Shown: in pieces, positions 33,826 through 46,814 of the stretch | Layout: each line of letters opens with the position of its first letter | Position numbering within the stretch: position 1 is the stretch's first letter | Source: Naematelia aurantialba | Taxonomy: Eukaryota > Basidiomycota > Tremellomycetes > Tremellales > Naemateliaceae | Length of the DNA: 64,000 nt | Direction of reading: 5' to 3' | Assembly: GCA_021527695.1 (NCBI GenBank) | Contig: JAKFAO010000005.1 | Location: 1,178,001-1,242,000 of the forward strand | Program-made: the position numbers and the translations under genes | Notes under the pieces: generated by a model | What the model was told of the DNA's origin: nothing | Seen by the model: only the letters and a program-made list of their open reading frames with translations | The model's database searches: none

Positions 33826-35847
33826 ATGTCGGTTCGAGTCGCTCCTCTGCTCAGAGCTACCGCTGGGCGCCGCGTACACGCCGCCGCGCCATCATTCCGT
33901 AGCGTCACATTCAAGCGAGGCTTCGCCGAGGGCGGTCCCAAGGTCGTGAGTCTTGCCTCCTCCCTTCGCAGACCGGACCATGCTGACGCGGTCTTCCTTC
34001 CTCTACTTTCGAACACCTCCATATATGAACACCGACCGGACCCCACATTTCTCCTGTTCTCTTCCCTCTTCCCTCTTCCTTCCCATTGGATCCCTGACCC
34101 AACGCATTGCCCTCCCTCGCGCATTCATTTGCTTCCTCTCCCTTTTCCCCTCTTCCCTCCCTCTCCACTCGGAACGTTTAATCACTAGCCACCTGCCTCC
34201 CCTCCGCGCAAGTCGTCCTCGCCGTACGTGCTTCTCGGGGTCGGTGGCGCCGCTCTGGCCGCTGCGTACCTCTTCTTCGGCACATCAGGCTCCGCACGTG
34301 ACACGGCCAAAGAGCTCGGTTCGTCCGCCCGTGGTGTCGCCGCTGCGGTCGAGGGCAAGGTCGGTCTCCGACACTCCAAGGAGGACTACCAAAAGGTGTA
34401 CGATAAGATTGCCGAGGAGCTCGAGCTCGAGGGTTACGACGGTAAGTCGACCAGTGTCCGGCTGGCCAGCCTTAGAGGGCCAGTCATCCTAGAAGACCAT
34501 TAGCTGACGAGGTCACCGGTAGATGGCTCCCTTGCCCCTGTATTGATTCGCTTGGCTTGGCATTCGTCAGGCACGTACGACAAGGACACCAACACCGGCG
34601 GGTCCAACTATGCTACCATGCGATTCAAGCCTGAATCCGAGCATGGGGCGAACAATGGTCTCGTGAGTTGATTGGCCGCCAACACCCTCGGTTCACGTCG
34701 CCAACGCACCTACCTGTATCGTCCCCTCTCTTTCATCAGCTTTTTAACTTCGTCGACATCAGAATGCTTCCCAATCTCGCATGTCACAGAGAGCCTCACT
34801 CCTCCAGCAGATGTGATCAGCCCAAGCCCTCTGCTCTCTCCACTGCTGATCCCGGCTCCCTATTCATGCGGCACCATCGAATCGCTGCTGACAGCTTAGG
34901 CCATCGCGCGAGAGCACATGGAGAAGATCAAGAAGGAATTCCCCTGGATTTCCTATGGCGACCTATGGACCCTCGCTGGTGTCTGCGCCGTGCAGGAGTC
35001 TGGAGGGCCCAAGATCCCCTGGAGACCAGGACGAATTGACGGATTCGAGCACAACGTCACTCCGGACGGGCGATTGCCCGACGCCAGCAAGGCCGAGGAC
35101 CACTTGAGGTTCATCTTCTACCGAATGGGGTGAGTTTTAGAATTCGCAACTCTCCATGTCGGCGACCCAGTCCTCCATACCGGTGTACTCGCACCCCTCG
35201 TTTCGCTCGAGGATATTAGATGCTGATCTGCGCAGCTTCAACGATCAGGAGATCGTCGCTCTCTCTGGCGCGCACGCCATGGGTCGGTGCCACCCTGGTG
35301 AGTAGGAGGCCTGTCCGGCATCTGTTGCTGAAGGGGTTAGACCGATCCGGCTTCGAAGGCCCGTGGACCTTCTCTCCAGTAACCTTCTCGAACGAGGTGA
35401 GTGTCGTCGATGAATAGAGGACCGTCACTGACGCGCTCCAGTACTTCAAGCTGCTCTTGGACGAGAAGTGGGGATGGAGGAAGTGGTGAGTGTTACTTTT
35501 GTTGCGTTTTGCTGCACCGCTCACCCTAGAAGGAACGGTCCAGCTCAGTATGAAGACAAGAAGACCAAGTCTTTGATGATGCTTCCGTATGTGACTGCAC
35601 TCGGACTTTAGTCGGGAGCTGACCTTTTCAGGACCGATATGGCTCTCATCAAGGACAAGTCGTTCAAGAAGTACGCCAAGCAGTATGCCGAGAGCGAGGA
35701 GAGCTTCTTCAACGAGTGAGTTGCCTGTCATCTGTGTTACTTGACGCTAACGAGCATAGCTTTTCCGCTGCGTTCTCCAAGCTGCTGGAGCTTGGCGTGC
35801 CCACCACGCAATTCGCCGGCGAGCCGTGGAAGATGGGCAGCGAGTAA
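33826..35847 (+). CDS. CCP1: Cytochrome c peroxidase, mitochondrial
   Basis: Ten exons: 33826-33945, 34189-34441, 34523-34662, 34900-35129, 35236-35297, 35341-35396, 35442-35485, 35533-35586, 35632-35715, 35760-35847; 376 residues. The enzyme reduces hydrogen peroxide with electrons from cytochrome c in the intermembrane space. A bipartite presequence is visible: a basic matrix signal ([20 protein letters not shown]) and then a hydrophobic segment ([18 protein letters not shown]), as in yeast Ccp1, where the segment is cut by the rhomboid protease. The heme-site residues are present: Arg134, Trp137 and distal His138 in [12 protein letters not shown], proximal His261 in [12 protein letters not shown], and Trp277 in GFEGPW, the position of the radical-forming tryptophan. 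The eighth exon uses an AAG acceptor three bases after a TAG; the TAG site would create an immediate stop codon. Confidence 0.96.
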
Positions 35848-36691
35848 GCGAGGGGAAACCAGCGCAGAGGAGTGTGGCTTGACTTCGCGACGGGCAAGGG
35901 CAAGAGGGAAGGAGGTAGAAGAGGCGTAGAAATTGGGATCTTGGATCGGAAGGTGAAGAGATCTGCATGTATGGATGTTAGGTTGCGGGCACTTTCGGTC
36001 GACCGGTTCAGGGTATCGGCATCCAAAACCCGCGCCACAGCACCGGATCCCTGGAAACCCATCCTGACGCGGTTGTCCGTGTCATTGAGAACGCCACTCG
36101 TCAGTAATCAATCCGCCCGCAGGTGGCCGACCTTGACTGCATGGCGAGGAGAAGAACGGGCCATGGGGGAGTAGCGTGCTGCGTTGGCGGCTACGAGTTT
36201 GGCGCTGTATCTATAACTACGACTTGACCACGACCGCGGCTGTGATGGTGATGGTGATCGTGACTGGGATTGGGACTGCGGTACAGCCGTCGAGGGGACG
36301 TAAGCTGAGAGTGTTCAGTGTTGGTGAGGACAGATGCATGCGGATAAAGCAACACGCAAGACGAGGCTGGTAGAGCGCGCCGGTCACGTGATTATTTCCT
36401 ACTGGGTTTCAGATCGGCGTGCCTGGAAGCTTGATGCTGAGGATCCGTGCCAACGCTCATCAACAGTCCAAAAGGAGGCATGGGGGAGAAGGGATGGGGG
36501 CAAGGGGTGGGCGATGTGGTGGTTGGCGTTGTCGTGTCGTTGGCGTTGTCATTAACGTCGTCGTGTCGTTGGCGTTGCCATTAACGTTGTCGTGTCGTTG
36601 TCGTGTCGTTGGTCTCAATTTCGCAGGCGACTTGGAGTGTGCCAAAGTGAGCGGTCACGACGGTTACTGATTCGCGGAGGACCGAGGCGAG
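35848..36691. other. Intergenic with a 27-bp-type minisatellite
   Basis: Downstream of CCP1 and upstream of the 60-residue gene. The clear feature is the tandem repeat at 36520-36620. Short open frames are not supported. Confidence 0.5.
36520..36620. repeat. Tandem repeat of tcgtgtcgttggcgttg unit
   Basis: Two full copies of a 27-bp unit (cgtgtcgttggcgttg plus c/t-attaacg) with partial copies on both sides. It lies about 70 bp upstream of the start codon of the 60-residue gene. Confidence 0.8.
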
Positions 36692-37125
36692 ATGGCGGTT
36701 TCCCCGGCAAAGAGCAAGCAGCCCCTGCCGCACCCTGCAATGAGCACGAGTGAGTGTGTCGTGCTGTCTGTGCCGCCTGATTCGTTACCTTGGCCCAGCC
36801 CTGATTCCTAATCCTTCTCCTGCCTTTGCTCCGGCTGCACGCTCTATGGGGACCCGTACTGTTATCCCTGCCAAATACCGTCATTATCAAATACCGTCAT
36901 TCATTCCTCGTGGTAGAAACCGAGGGAACACTGACTTATACACATAGCGAGCACGCACCGCCAGGCAGCATCTCCTCGCTCAGACGGAGACGGCGACGAT
37001 GTCTCCGTCTTCAGTTTCTCAGACGAGCGAGCCGACGGCGGCTGGTGTGTGTGTTTCGGCAAGGTGAGTGACGACTGCTTCTGCGCTTTGGAGTGAATGA
37101 CTGACTGGCGTTGCAGGCCCAGTGA
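36692..37125 (+). CDS. Spliced 60-residue protein of unknown function
   Basis: Three exons: 36692-36749, 36948-37063, 37117-37125; 60 residues. Donors (GTGAGT twice) and acceptors (CATAG, TGCAG) are consensus, a TGACTGAC branch-like site precedes the last acceptor, and phases agree. The last exon is only GCC CAG TGA. The protein starts MAVSPAKSKQPLPHPAMS, has an acidic-serine centre (RSDGDGDDVSVFSFSDERA) and ends GGWCVCFGKAQ. The WCVCF end with two cysteines beside aromatic residues could be a lipidation or membrane-contact site, which is speculation. I recognise no family. The gene is invisible to simple ORF searches because no exon is longer than 116 nt. It could be conserved or a chance fit; the triple agreement of splice sites and phase makes chance less likely. 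Confidence 0.5.
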
Positions 37126-38541
37126 GTCTGCTTGCGTGGGGTTTGCGTGTCGACATGTACCCTTGATTGGCCGAGGTCCATCCTGGTCTAGTTGAGGAAT
37201 GCAACCGAGGCTAGTTGAGGTGCCAAGGATCAGGGAAAGAGCAGACGGAGCCATAATCAACACCTCACCCAACCATCGTGCACACCAAACACCACACCAC
37301 ACCCGAACTTTGTCGTGCAGGGAAACAGGATCGCCAGTCACCTCTGACCACTACAGGCCATCCCCGTCTCCCGCTCCCACTCAACTCCCAGCTCGAGGGC
37401 AGCCGCAGCCGGAGTCCCACCCGCAACCACAACCGCAACCACAACAGCCATTCATGCGCCAGCCCTCGACCGACACGTCGCATCCCCATTCGGTCACCCA
37501 ACAGCGCTAGAGCGCTGGGCGCGCTCTGTCGCCGAGAGCAAACTCGCGGCGAGATGAGCGCCTGTGAGCGCGATCGCAATCGCGTGGCGTTTGGGCATTG
37601 ACTTCCTCGGCCCAGGATAGCAGCGTCTTGTATGTATTTCGGTGTCCATAGTCTCTATGTATCATGCAGCACGCCTCTCCGGAATCCGCAACGTACGTGG
37701 AGTAGCCGGATCCCAGCCAAACTTTGGTAGCCGAATTCCAGCTACACTGCCCTGACCGACGACATGCCCTTGCCTGCCTGCCGGCCTTGCATGCCCTGCC
37801 CTGTCTGACCTGCATGCTCTGCATGCTCTGCATGCTCTGTCTGTCCTGTCTATCCTGAGCTACACTGCTGCCCTGCCGTGCTGGCGTACCCTCGTCGGGC
37901 GATGCTCCAAAGCCACCGACAAGCCGAGGCGGAGAAGAGCGGACCCTGCACTGCCTCTGACGTCGCCTGCCAAGGCTCGACGCCTCGTACGTATTCAGAG
38001 CGTATCCAGCAAGGTATGAGCGTATTCCAAGCCCGGGCCATCCAGGAGCATGCAAAGGCTGCGGATGCCGAGCTGTGTCTAGTGCATGAAGGAGGACCAG
38101 AGGACACGGCATACATCGCCTTGGGACCCGGTATATGATGGCTGTGATTTGCTCGCCCTCGACTTTGGGTTTCTGATTGTGGCTCGACTCTCTGGTCTTT
38201 CCTTTTTATTACTGCACAGATCGGCACTGCGGACTGGACTGCTCTAGCGAGCGAGCGACTGATAACCAACTTGAATACGGCTGCACGACTGCTCGACCGC
38301 GCGAGTGCCCAACTGCAATTGCCCAACCGCGACTGCCCAACGGTGACCAGCCGACCAGTCGCTTGCTGCATTGACTGTCACCACCATCCACACTGCCATC
38401 TCACCACCATCTCCACGGCCATCTCCACCACCATCCACGGCCATCCACGGCCATCCACTGCCAGTCACCCAGCACACCTCCACCGCGATCTTCACCCACC
38501 CACACGCACAACCCAAACCACACGCCACAGCTCCGCGAACC
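37126..38541. other. Intergenic, low-complexity and leader sequence
   Basis: Contains a Pro/Gln-coding open frame on the plus strand (37200-37510) without supporting splice sites, a ctgcatgctc-type tandem repeat (37755-37860) and CCA-rich repeats (38385-38465) that probably belong to the 5' leader of the next gene. No supported gene. Confidence 0.45.
37755..37860. repeat. CTGCATGCT / CCTGCC tandem repeat
   Basis: Imperfect decamer-like repeats: cctgcc units first, then three copies of tgcatgctc, then ctgtctgtcctg. Confidence 0.75.
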
Positions 38542-39525
38542 ATGCGTAAGTGCTCCACGAACGGCGATACGCCGGCTGACTCTACAGCGCTGGAGCGCAA
38601 ACGCACCGTCCGCAACCTCTTCTCCCGCCGCTCAACCGTAAGTCCGCGTTGTCTGTTGCGTTGTTTTTTCGTCCTGGCTGTGTACTGGCTGTTCCTGCGC
38701 CGTGCCCTGCGTTGTCACCCTCGTCTCCTGCCTTGTGCGCTGTCCTGGCGCGTCTGTAGACCTTATACTGGCTCGTCTGTAGACCTATGCTGAGTCGTGT
38801 AGGAGAAAGAACCATATCGCCCGGTCATCTCGGCGCCGCTGATCTCTCCCCCAACTTCTCCGGTCGCCCAGCCACCAGCCTCCCTATCAACGGCGGAATC
38901 TACACCGCCCAGTATACCCCTCCCGTCCTCACCTACGCCCACCACCACGCCGCTTCAATCCACTCTATCGCTCCCTCATTCCCCTCCACCCGCCGCATCT
39001 ACACCCACCACGTTACCTACGTCCGCCGCTTTTCCCCTCACCCCGCCGCGCAAATCGTCCCTCCGCCACCTGACGCCGTCACCCTCATCTTCACCCGTAC
39101 CGTCTCTTTCACCCAACAACGCCCCTGCAGCTACCAGCGATTCCGAGTCAGAAGACGAGCACCGCTCGGACGTGCCTGTTACGCCGCCCCCTGTCCTCGT
39201 CGCGACCTTTGCATCCCGGTCGGAGATCGCCCCGTCGCACAAGCCAAAGTGGCAAAACGCCCACTGGCCAAAGGCAAAGTCACAGAAGGCCCAGTCGCAA
39301 ATCACACAGTCGCAGACGGCACCGCTGCCAAGGATGGCCGCTCCCTCTCTCAAACACGACGAGCACGACAAGGACAGCGAGAGAAAGGACGGCGGCTCGG
39401 CGTTGGCATCACTCTCGCCGCGGTCAGAGCTCGAGATGCTCTGGCTCGAGAGAGAGGAGATGGACCGGCTGTATGCGAGCGTCAAGGCGATGGGCGTCTT
39501 GCCAGTAGCGTTCGAGATTGACTAG
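38542..39525 (+). CDS. Ser/Pro/Thr-rich protein of unknown function
   Basis: Three exons: 38542-38545, 38588-38637, 38803-39525; 258 residues. The first exon is just ATGC before a GTAAGT donor; splicing gives MPLERKRTVRNLFSRRST, then EKEPYRPVISAPLISPP. The centre (residues 25-140) is Ser/Pro/Thr-rich and disordered. A more ordered end contains KPKWQNAHWPKAKSQKAQSQ and closes SELEMLWLEREEMDRLYASVKAMGVLPVAFEID, a helical segment that may be the conserved part. The basic N terminus could be a nuclear or mitochondrial signal. No known domain. A four-base initiator exon is unusual, but the donor and phase are clean, and no other in-frame ATG precedes the Ser-rich exon. Confidence 0.6.
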
Positions 39526-40509
39526 TGCGCGGAAGGATCTAACGATGTACATTCTTCGGCGTGGAGAGTACGTGGTTCATCGACCTGTGTTCTGTAATAC
39601 TGTACTGCTGCACCGTGGCCCTGTGCACTAGCCATTGTATGTACCTTCGTTTCCCAGCAGAGTTCACGGCATATCCGCCAAAACTGGGTTTGGGCCGTGT
39701 GAGCCGGCTTCAAAGCCCCGATGACGTCATGTGTTCTCAACTGCTGTCCAGGTCCCTCCTGTTGCCCATGATGCTCTGTGCTGTCCCCCTGTTCTTCGCG
39801 TGCATCCCGTCACCATCCCATCATCACGTCTAGGCCAATGGGATGGCCGCCTGACGTGAATGCTTGCGGCCGAGTCATTGTTCGCTGTTCGATCTGGGTC
39901 CCGTGGCCGCAGCCGTTCCTCCCTCCCCGTTTGCTCGGTGCGGATCCCTCGTCCCTCTGCAGACTTCAGACTTTTGTGATTCACGCCTGGTTCTGTGCCC
40001 ACGGGGGTCCATGGCGTCATGCTGTAGAGTATTTTTGGACAGAAAAGGCGAGGCTGCAGGGTCCGGGCATCGTGTCATGTTCCTGCAATCGTCAACGTCT
40101 AGGGTCGAACGCTGCGTTGCTGCGGCGTCTTCCGTCTTCCATCACGTTTGGAAATTGATCCTTGCAGCACTCCTGGTGCTCACAACGCCTGAATTGTGCA
40201 CTCAACGGCTGTCTCCAGCAACTCTGCAGCACCCGACCAGGCTCCCTCCCTCTTCGTGCTGCATCGTCGTCTTGGACATTGTCCTGTTATAGAGTGACAT
40301 TGGGAGGAGACTCTTTGCGTCGACATTGATTGAAGCCCGGGCCGAGATGGGCTGGTCCTGTTTAGGTGCAAGTCCAGCCTTCCACTCCACCCTTCTTTGC
40401 AGGAGAGCTGACGCATGTAGTCCAAGTACGTGCCCTACCTCGCCCACTATCGGCAAGCTGCCCGCCCTGCTCTAGTGCTGCTGCATGTACGGTATGACTG
40501 ATTGGCAGA
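39526..40509. other. Intergenic, no gene seen
   Basis: Between two Ser/Pro-rich unknown genes on the plus strand. A candidate start (MGWSCLG at about 40348) could not be spliced in phase to the next open frame. Confidence 0.45.
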
Positions 40510-41088
40510 GTGACGACCAACATTGATTCCTCGCCCTCATCCTCCCGGCGCAGATCATCACTGCAGACTCCAGAGTCCCAGTCGTCGCCTTTATCAGTCT
40601 CCTCGCTCTCACCGCTAACGACGGCCACCGGTTCTCGATCTCCATCATGCTCTCCGTTTGCTGTCCGTCCACGATCTGGATCGAGGTCGCGCGAGATGAT
40701 GTCGACCGCCAAATCGCTCGTCACATCGGCTCCACCGGGCGCTCCCTCCTCACGCGCCACTGCCTCCCCGCCCACCTCCCCACCCACCACTGCTGACAAC
40801 CTCACTACCTCCCCGTCCACGGCTCACGACACCCCGTCCACATCCAGGACCAAGCCGTTCCGCACGCGCACCAGAGCGACCGAACCCACTTGCAATGGCA
40901 ATGGCAATGACAATGACAACGGCAATGGCACTGGTCGTACCGCAGCCTCGACGGCGTACGAGGGGATTCGCGTCAGAGCACGCCTGGAACCGATCATAAA
41001 CGAACCGATACCGAGCCACGCGGTGCCGGTGTTGGGGTGCACTGATCAGAAGAGGCAACTGGGAGACGAGGGAGAGGAGTTTTATTAG
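40510..41088 (+). CDS. Ser/Thr/Pro-rich ORF, 5' end undetermined
   Basis: An open frame follows an acceptor-like GGCAG at 40505-40509 and runs to a stop at 41088. It has no ATG before 40696 (MMSTAKSLVTSAPPG), so either a first exon was missed or translation starts there. The composition matches the two neighbouring unknowns: Ser/Thr/Pro-rich, with a short Asn-Gly repeat (CNGNGNDNDNGNGTG) and a more ordered end (RVRARLEPIINEPIPSHAVP). No domain is recognised. It could be a real exon or a long chance frame in GC-rich DNA. Confidence 0.35.
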   Translation: MTTNIDSSPSSSRRRSSLQTPESQSSPLSVSSLSPLTTATGSRSPSCSPFAVRPRSGSRSREMMSTAKSLVTSAPPGAPSSRATASPPTSPPTTADNLTTSPSTAHDTPSTSRTKPFRTRTRATEPTCNGNGNDNDNGNGTGRTAASTAYEGIRVRARLEPIINEPIPSHAVPVLGCTDQKRQLGDEGEEFY

Positions 41089-41464
41089 TGTGCGGGGGTG
41101 GTACGGGTGGATAATCCTTTACTGCATCCAGGAATATGTCGCCATGAGCAGCCATACCTATCGTATCTGTCAAGTCATGCACTGCAAGCCATGCAAGTGA
41201 ATGAAATCGACAGAAACCAAGCGTCGAAAGAGACCCGGCACGGCTTCTTGAAGCGCCACAGGCACGCGATCTGCCGGTCGCCCGTAGGTCGCCTTTTGCA
41301 GCGGGTCGTGTGACGACATCGTCGTGGCCTCTTATACTCGGGAGTACAGCACTCGACCGCTCTGCATCAGTACCCCGTCTCTGTTCCCTGCACCCGCACA
41401 CCCTCACCAGCAGACTCCGCTGCAGTCCTCTGCATCGTCTCGTCGTGCTGTGCGAGCAAGCGAT
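41089..41464. other. Intergenic, no gene seen
   Basis: Presumed promoter of the next plus-strand gene. No element recognised. Confidence 0.45.
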
Positions 41465-42645
41465 ATGGCCACTACCACTCCGCCGACGCGGCACCCTCCC
41501 ATGACCAAGAGTATGCGCGCTCGCCTTTCTCCTGCCCGTCGCCAGTTCGAGATACCTGCGTGGTGTGGGTGCCAAGCTGATGCTGATGCGTGCAGGCCGC
41601 CAGCCGCCAGACTCGGACCCGACGTGCTCAGCCAACGCGGTGGACTCGTCTTCAGGGGACCGCAGTTCGGTGCGGTCACTTTCACTCAGCGTGCGGTCCG
41701 TGTTGGCCCCGTTGCGGCTGCGCGGAGGATGCATGAATGCCGGTAGTGTGAGCCTTCCGTCTTCCTTCTTCAGTCTTCCTTCTTCCGTCTTCAGTCTTCC
41801 GTCTTCCGTCTTCCGTCTTCTGCCTTCGTTCTTCCGTCTTCCGTCTCCTAGGTCTCGGTCATGTGGCATGCGCTGGCGCGGTCGAGGTAGGATGCTGATA
41901 CTAGCAGTGCTGGTGAGCCCACTGGACTGTTCCTCCGCAGCCTTTTTACTGGTCATCCTCGCTGCGGGGAGAGACACCGAGGTGCCCGTTGTGATTACTG
42001 ATGGTGGTAGCGACGACCCGGTCCCGATGGAGCGGCAGGACGTGAGTCTGGCCCTCCACCTTCCACTACCTTCCTCGGCCGCACTACCTTCCTCGGCCGC
42101 ACTACCTTCCTCGGTCCTCTCGCCCGCCTCGCCCGCACTCAATCGCTCCATTCCATCTATTCCCCTTCCATTCCCTCCATCCCCTCCATTCCCTCCAATC
42201 CCATCCCCCCGTCCATCTCCACGCACTAACGTCCCAGGCCAAAACCTACACCCCCACCTACCGCACCGCCACCAACAGCTCCGTCCCACGCACCTACCCC
42301 GACCTGACCGACGCGGACATCGGCGACCCCGATGCCGACCCGTACCCCGACGAGAACCTCTGGACCGACCCGGGGTTCGTGCGCGTCAAGACGCGGGACA
42401 GCGCGCGGCTGAGCATCCAAGCGACGCTGGCCTCGGAGGAGCTCGCGCGCATCGCGTCGGGCGCTTCGCTCGCCGCGCCAGACGGTCTCGCCCGGTCCAG
42501 GTCCAGCGGGTTCGGCGGGAGCGGAGATGCATTTGACGGGCCTGGCGAGCTGGGCGGCGGGATGGAGGTGCCCAAGGCGTCTGCAGCGGATGGCGACGAG
42601 AGCGTGGCCAGTGGGCAGGTCGGTCGGCCTGGGACCCCCGTCTGA
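41465..42645 (+). CDS. Unknown Ser/Asp-rich protein, middle exons uncertain
   Basis: Supported parts are exon 1 (41465-41510, MATTTPPTRHPPMTK), exon 2 (41596-41742, ending RLRGGCMNA), an exon ending at 42041 (RDTEVPVVITDGGSDDPVPM), and the last exon 42238-42645. That exon holds AKTYTPTYRTATNSSVPRTY, then DLTDADIGDPDADPYPDENL and a Gly/Ala-rich end RPGTPV. The exon ending at 42041 may begin at 41940, in phase with exon 2 (NAAFLLVILAAGRDTE), removing a 197-nt intron full of cttccgt repeats; other arrangements are possible. The last intron (42042-42237) contains three copies of an 18-bp repeat. No domain is recognised. The long minus-strand frame across this region is a shadow. Confidence 0.5.
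41758..41848. repeat. CTTCCGT pyrimidine repeat in an intron
   Basis: About twelve copies of a 7-bp cttccgt/cttcagt unit, on the plus strand pyrimidine-rich, placed within a probable intron of the surrounding unknown gene. Confidence 0.85.
42065..42116. repeat. Three-copy 18-bp repeat in an intron
   Basis: Three tandem copies of actaccttcctcggccgc in the last intron of the unknown gene. The third copy differs only at its end. Confidence 0.85.
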
Positions 42646-43435
42646 AGGGACTCGATCCTCATTCCAACTTGCGCGCGACGATCAACTTTCGCGCGACGAC
42701 CTCGCGCGACGCCGAGGTCCTGCGGAGCGTGTTCAGTCTGCGCCAGTGCAGAAGAGATATCCGTGTGGCTAGGAGAGAGGAGACATCTGTATGTAACATG
42801 TATATAGAGGACAGTTTCCACTGTACTATGATTCTTCCTCCCTAATCTGCGCCAGGCCGCTCAGCCATGACACATGTACAGCTGTACAGCGCTTGTATCC
42901 TGTAAACCTGCGATGCATGCCGTCTCTAGTTATGCAGATGGACTGTGGCGCCAACCACTCCGAGCTGACAGGCCGCCGCTCCGCCACTCCTCCCTATCTA
43001 GTGTACGTCCCTCGCGCACTCTGCCGCGCCGGCTCGAAGTCCCAGCGCTCAGCGCTCACATCACTCGACTCTGTATCTCATTGTCCATGAGTCTCCTGAC
43101 TGTCGCTCCAGCCTGAACGTCGTTGACAACAGGATATCCAACCAACCCCAGTCTCCGCGCGGAGTCTCAACGGGCCGGCGCCTAGATCCCCACTAGCTTC
43201 CCGCACGTAAGACGTCTGCGCCCTCGACGTCGGACACCCTCCCCCCTTCTCGGCACAGCGTCCCGCGCCGCAGGGTCACCGTCTGAGCCGCCCGCCCTCG
43301 ATCTCCTCGATCTCTCGATGCCTTGATACACGCTGCCTCGACACGATACTCGATCCCTAGAACTTGGATGCCTCGATCCCTCAATGCCTTGATACTCGAT
43401 GCCTCGATCCTCGATCCTGATCATGCCTCTGCCCG
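42646..43435. other. Convergent intergenic with TCGATGCC repeats
   Basis: Between the unknown gene (plus) and glycerol kinase (minus). A run of imperfect tcgatgcct/tcgatccct words occupies 43300-43425. No gene seen. Confidence 0.55.
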
Positions 43436-46345
<2,910 letters not shown>

Positions 46346-46814
46346 TGTAGATGAGTACAAGAGGCCGAGACGAAGCTTCGGCACCTGAGCGACTGACAGC
46401 AGGATAGAAGGGGGGGCGATGTGGTTTGTATGTGTGTGATGGATTGTGAGATGAAAGCGAGAGGCTTCGGCGTCCCGTATCGTTTTTTGAATCCCCCCGC
46501 AGCCCGGGAGGCTAAAGGACACCGGCCCGTGAGCTCCGGCTGCCTGATAACTGGACCAGGAGGGATGTTACCAGTTATCAGGCTGGAACCTAGCGTGTGT
46601 GTTAAGGAACACGAGCCCCTGTGAATTGGCCACGAGGTGGCGAGGTTTGGGAATTGACCCAGCGAGCTCTTCTCTCCCATACATACACTCTCAGTTTGTG
46701 GTAGCAGACAAGGTTCTACAAATCCCGCCATACAACCTCTCAACACACTTTGCTCTCGAGAGGTTGCATAGAACTCGGCGACACGACGGCCGCCGTTTGC
46801 CTTTCGGACTGGCG
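46346..46814. promoter_or_regulatory. Divergent promoter, GUT1 / GT90 gene
   Basis: This 469-bp space separates the start codons of glycerol kinase (minus) and the CAP10-like gene (plus). It contains a perfect 13-bp inverted repeat at 46542-46583 with two GATA-type sites. It may regulate one or both genes. Confidence 0.6.
46542..46583. promoter_or_regulatory. Perfect inverted repeat with paired GATA sites
   Basis: Arms gcctgataactgg (46542-46554) and ccagttatcaggc (46571-46583) are exact reverse complements, separated by 16 nt. Each arm contains TGATAA, which fits the HGATAR consensus of fungal GATA factors. The pairing is seen directly; factor binding is inferred. The position is about 197 bp from the GUT1 ATG and 231 bp from the GT90 ATG. 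Confidence 0.6.

Noticed and set aside
33836..33848. B-box-like ggttcgagtc as a tRNA gene
   Set aside because: It lies in the CCP1 presequence codons and no cloverleaf or A box can be drawn around it.
40348..40510. Exon pair starting MGWSCLGELTHVVQ as the 5' end of the Ser-rich ORF
   Set aside because: Splice sites are plausible but the phase does not match the downstream frame and would stop after five codons.
40994..42289. 431-codon minus-strand frame
   Set aside because: It is antisense to exons and pyrimidine-repeat introns of the plus-strand unknown gene and is made of repeated charged words from those repeats.
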